In this document: one piece after another, positions 3,599-5,522 of the stretch | Layout of the letters: each line of letters starts with the position of its first letter | Position numbering within the stretch: the first letter of the stretch is position 1 | DNA from: Atopobium sp. | GTDB lineage: Bacteria > Actinomycetota > Coriobacteriia > Coriobacteriales > Atopobiaceae | Assembly: GCA_018376005.1 (NCBI GenBank) | Contig: JAHACE010000055.1 | Span: 1-5,522 of the forward strand | Reading direction: 5' to 3' | Length of the DNA: 5,522 nt | The notes under the pieces: generated by a model | The model's database searches: none | Told to the model about the DNA's origin: nothing | What the model saw: only the letters and a program-made list of their open reading frames with translations | Made by a program: the position numbers and the translations under genes

Positions 3599-5470
3599 TT
3601 ACCGCCTTGCGAGATTTGGCGCACCACCAAACTGCATTTGATAGTAATGAGCGTAGATTCCGCCTTTTTCTAGCAGCTCATCGTGAGTTCCGCGCTCAAC
3701 TGCACGACCGTGATTGATGGTAATAATTTCATCAGCACCCATAATAGTCGAGAGTCGATGGGCGATGACCAGCGTAGTTCTGTTCTTTGCCAGCTCGGAA
3801 AGGGACTCCTGGACCGCGCGCTCGGACTCGTTATCCAAAGCAGAAGTAGCTTCATCCAAAATGAGCAGCGGCGGATTCTTCAGGAACACACGCGCAATAG
3901 AAATGCGCTGCTTCTGTCCACCAGAAAGTCTGGTTCCACGCTGTCCTACCTGCGTGTCATATCCATCTGGCAGCGATTCAATGAACTCGGCGATGTTTGC
4001 ACGCTTTGCTGCCAGCGCAATGTCTTCTGCAGAAGCTTCAGGGCAGCCGTATGCAATGTTCTCCGCGATAGTACCGTCAAAGAGATAAACGTCCTGCTGG
4101 ACCATACCAATTGCCGAGCGCAAACTATGCTGCGTAACGGAGCGAATATCCTGCCCATCAATGGTGATACTGCCACTTGTGACGTCATAGAAACGCGGTA
4201 ATAAAGCGCAGGTAGTGGACTTACCTCCACCTGAAGGCCCAACCAACGCAACGGTTTTTCCGCTCTCAATATGAAGATTCAAGCCGTTGATAACGTCTTC
4301 GGCATCGTTGTAAGAAAAATGAACGTCCTGGTAGATGATATCGCCAGCAGTAATCTGAATATCGTGAGCATCAGGCGCATCTTGAATATCTGGCTGAGCC
4401 TCAAGAATTTCCGAGAAACGCTTAAAGCCCGCAAGACCCTTCTGGAACGTCTCAGTAAAGTTCAAAATGTTCATGATTGGCGTGGTGAACAGCGAGATGT
4501 AGAGCGCATACGTAGCCAGGTCAATGGCTTGCATCTGACCCTGAGCAATCATCCAACCACCCAAAACCAACACGACAGTGTTCAAAACGCCCATCATGCC
4601 AGAAATAGCAGCCTGATACCTGCCCATTGCGTGGTACATGTTGGCTTTGGAGTCTAAGTATGCGGAGTTGCTTGCCCTAAATTTCTTACGTTCGTGATCT
4701 TCTGCCGCAAAGCCCTTAACCACGCGAATACCAGAAAGTGAGTCTTCTAGCTGGGTATTTACGTCGGAAATACGCATACGATTCTCTTTAAAAATACCGC
4801 GCATGTGCATGTTGGCAAAGAAATTGAACACCACTAACGCGGCGGCAATTCCAGCAAGCACCAGCGTAAGAGGCACATTGATAAACGTCAGAATAACAAA
4901 AGAGCCGGCAATCTCTAGCAGGCCAATAATCAAATATTCAGGACCGTGGTGCGCCGTCTCAGAAATGTCGAACAAGTCAGATACCAGGCGACTCATCAGA
5001 TCACCTGTCTTGTGACGGTCGTAATACGAGAAGCTCATGCGCTCGTAGGCGTCAAACAGGTCTTCTCGCATCTTGCTTTCCATACGCGCGCCCATGATGT
5101 GTCCCCAGCTAATGACAAAGTAGCGACACAGAAAGTGGACAAAGTACATGACCACAAGGCCAACAGCAATGAATACCAAGCTGCCAAGAATGGCATCTTT
5201 ACCCTGCACAAACAGCCCCTTGGTGAGCGAGCGCAAAATCTGGGGGAACGCCAGCTCGATACAAGCCAAAATGATGGCGCAGATAGTGTCCAGAATAAAC
5301 AGATGCTTTTGCGGAGCGTAATAAGAAAGAAAACTGGCAAACAGCGATTTACGGTGTTTGCCAGAGGCGTGTTTGCCAGAGGCGTTGTTTCCAGCGTTTC
5401 TAAAGTCGTTTCTGCTAGAGGCCGAAGTCAAAGAACTACCAGGTACAGGGCGAGAAGAACGATCAAGCAT
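3599..5470 (-). CDS. ABC exporter half-transporter (transmembrane domain fused to ATPase)
   Basis: This 623-residue protein is a complete ABCB/MsbA-like exporter subunit that uses ATP to move a substrate out across the membrane as a homo- or heterodimer. After a Ser/Asn/Lys-rich N-terminus (1-42) come six predicted membrane helices (about 55-78, 93-118, 178-197, 200-218, 287-309, 317-338). The ATPase domain has the adenine-stacking Tyr387 (HFSYND), Walker A GPSGGGKST (411-419), Q-loop Gln459 (VQQD), signature LSGGQ (515-519), Walker B LLILDE (535-540) with catalytic Glu540, D-loop SALD and switch His571 (AHR). All catalytic residues are intact, so each site should hydrolyse ATP. A homodimer is possible, but a partner gene could lie just beyond the right edge. 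The ATG at 5468-5470 has GGAG nine bases upstream. The substrate cannot be told: the family includes drug, lipid and peptide exporters. The gene may be co-transcribed with the membrane protein gene downstream. Confidence 0.95.
   Translation of the reverse strand: MLDRSSRPVPGSSLTSASSRNDFRNAGNNASGKHASGKHRKSLFASFLSYYAPQKHLFILDTICAIILACIELAFPQILRSLTKGLFVQGKDAILGSLVFIAVGLVVMYFVHFLCRYFVISWGHIMGARMESKMREDLFDAYERMSFSYYDRHKTGDLMSRLVSDLFDISETAHHGPEYLIIGLLEIAGSFVILTFINVPLTLVLAGIAAALVVFNFFANMHMRGIFKENRMRISDVNTQLEDSLSGIRVVKGFAAEDHERKKFRASNSAYLDSKANMYHAMGRYQAAISGMMGVLNTVVLVLGGWMIAQGQMQAIDLATYALYISLFTTPIMNILNFTETFQKGLAGFKRFSEILEAQPDIQDAPDAHDIQITAGDIIYQDVHFSYNDAEDVINGLNLHIESGKTVALVGPSGGGKSTTCALLPRFYDVTSGSITIDGQDIRSVTQHSLRSAIGMVQQDVYLFDGTIAENIAYGCPEASAEDIALAAKRANIAEFIESLPDGYDTQVGQRGTRLSGGQKQRISIARVFLKNPPLLILDEATSALDNESERAVQESLSELAKNRTTLVIAHRLSTIMGADEIITINHGRAVERGTHDELLEKGGIYAHYYQMQFGGAPNLARR
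5354..5383 (-). repeat. Perfect 15-bp tandem duplication in the exporter N-terminus
   Basis: The plus-strand unit GTGTTTGCCAGAGGC occurs at 5354-5368 and again at 5369-5383, with a degenerate third copy following. In the protein it gives ASGKH-ASGKH (30-39), in the non-conserved tail before the first helix. The duplication keeps the frame. Confidence 0.9.
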
Positions 5471-5522
5471 GCGTAATTACTCCATAGGCAATCGGTGTGA
5501 AATTGAATCGCAGATAAGAGCT

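Noticed and set aside
5354..5383. CRISPR-like repeat
   Set aside because: Two adjacent 15-bp copies with no spacer inside a coding frame are a simple tandem duplication. No CRISPR array is present anywhere in the window.
4946..5476. Plus-strand open frame of 176 codons opposite the exporter
   Set aside because: It lies wholly antisense to a well-supported ABC exporter and its product has no recognisable domain. It is a shadow frame.

Overview
The window looks like chromosomal DNA of a low-to-mid GC Gram-positive bacterium. The best guess is a member of the Coriobacteriia (Atopobium/Lancefieldella/Olsenella-like). This is inferred from the gene set (class B sortase, class I PurE, a pyridoxamine-kinase-family gene, an ABCB-type exporter, an unrecognised single-pass envelope protein), purine-rich Shine-Dalgarno sites and moderate GC. 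No rRNA or marker gene is present to settle it.

Layout. Bases 1-412 (minus strand) hold the N-terminal 137 codons of a class B sortase that runs off the left edge. Its upstream region carries three tandem 11-bp repeats resembling a PhoB/OmpR-type operator. Bases 654-1115 (minus) encode PurE, an enzyme of purine synthesis, with a terminator at 563-593 between it and the sortase. A 116-bp divergent intergenic region separates purE from a plus-strand pyridoxamine-kinase-type gene (1232-1985). That gene is broken: an internal deletion removed the middle of the protein and changed the reading frame.

Bases 1986-2538 form a gene-free stretch of 553 bp between two convergent genes. Strong terminators bound it on both sides (2056-2091 and 2483-2516). 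Its A/T-rich core contains a perfect 29-bp inverted repeat (2188-2216 and 2329-2357) around a 112-bp loop, plus further small repeats. This is the least explained part of the window.

Bases 2539-3462 (minus) encode a 307-residue membrane-anchored protein of unknown function with a Gly-Thr repeat tail. A 136-bp gap with several small palindromes and repeats separates it from a complete 623-residue ABC exporter half-transporter (3599-5470, minus). The exporter and the unknown protein may be co-transcribed, since no terminator is visible between them.

No coherent multi-gene system spans the window. PurE is housekeeping, and the sortase, exporter and unknown protein are envelope functions. The strongest leads are the inverted-repeat island, the Pho-box-like repeats before the sortase, and the deleted kinase.
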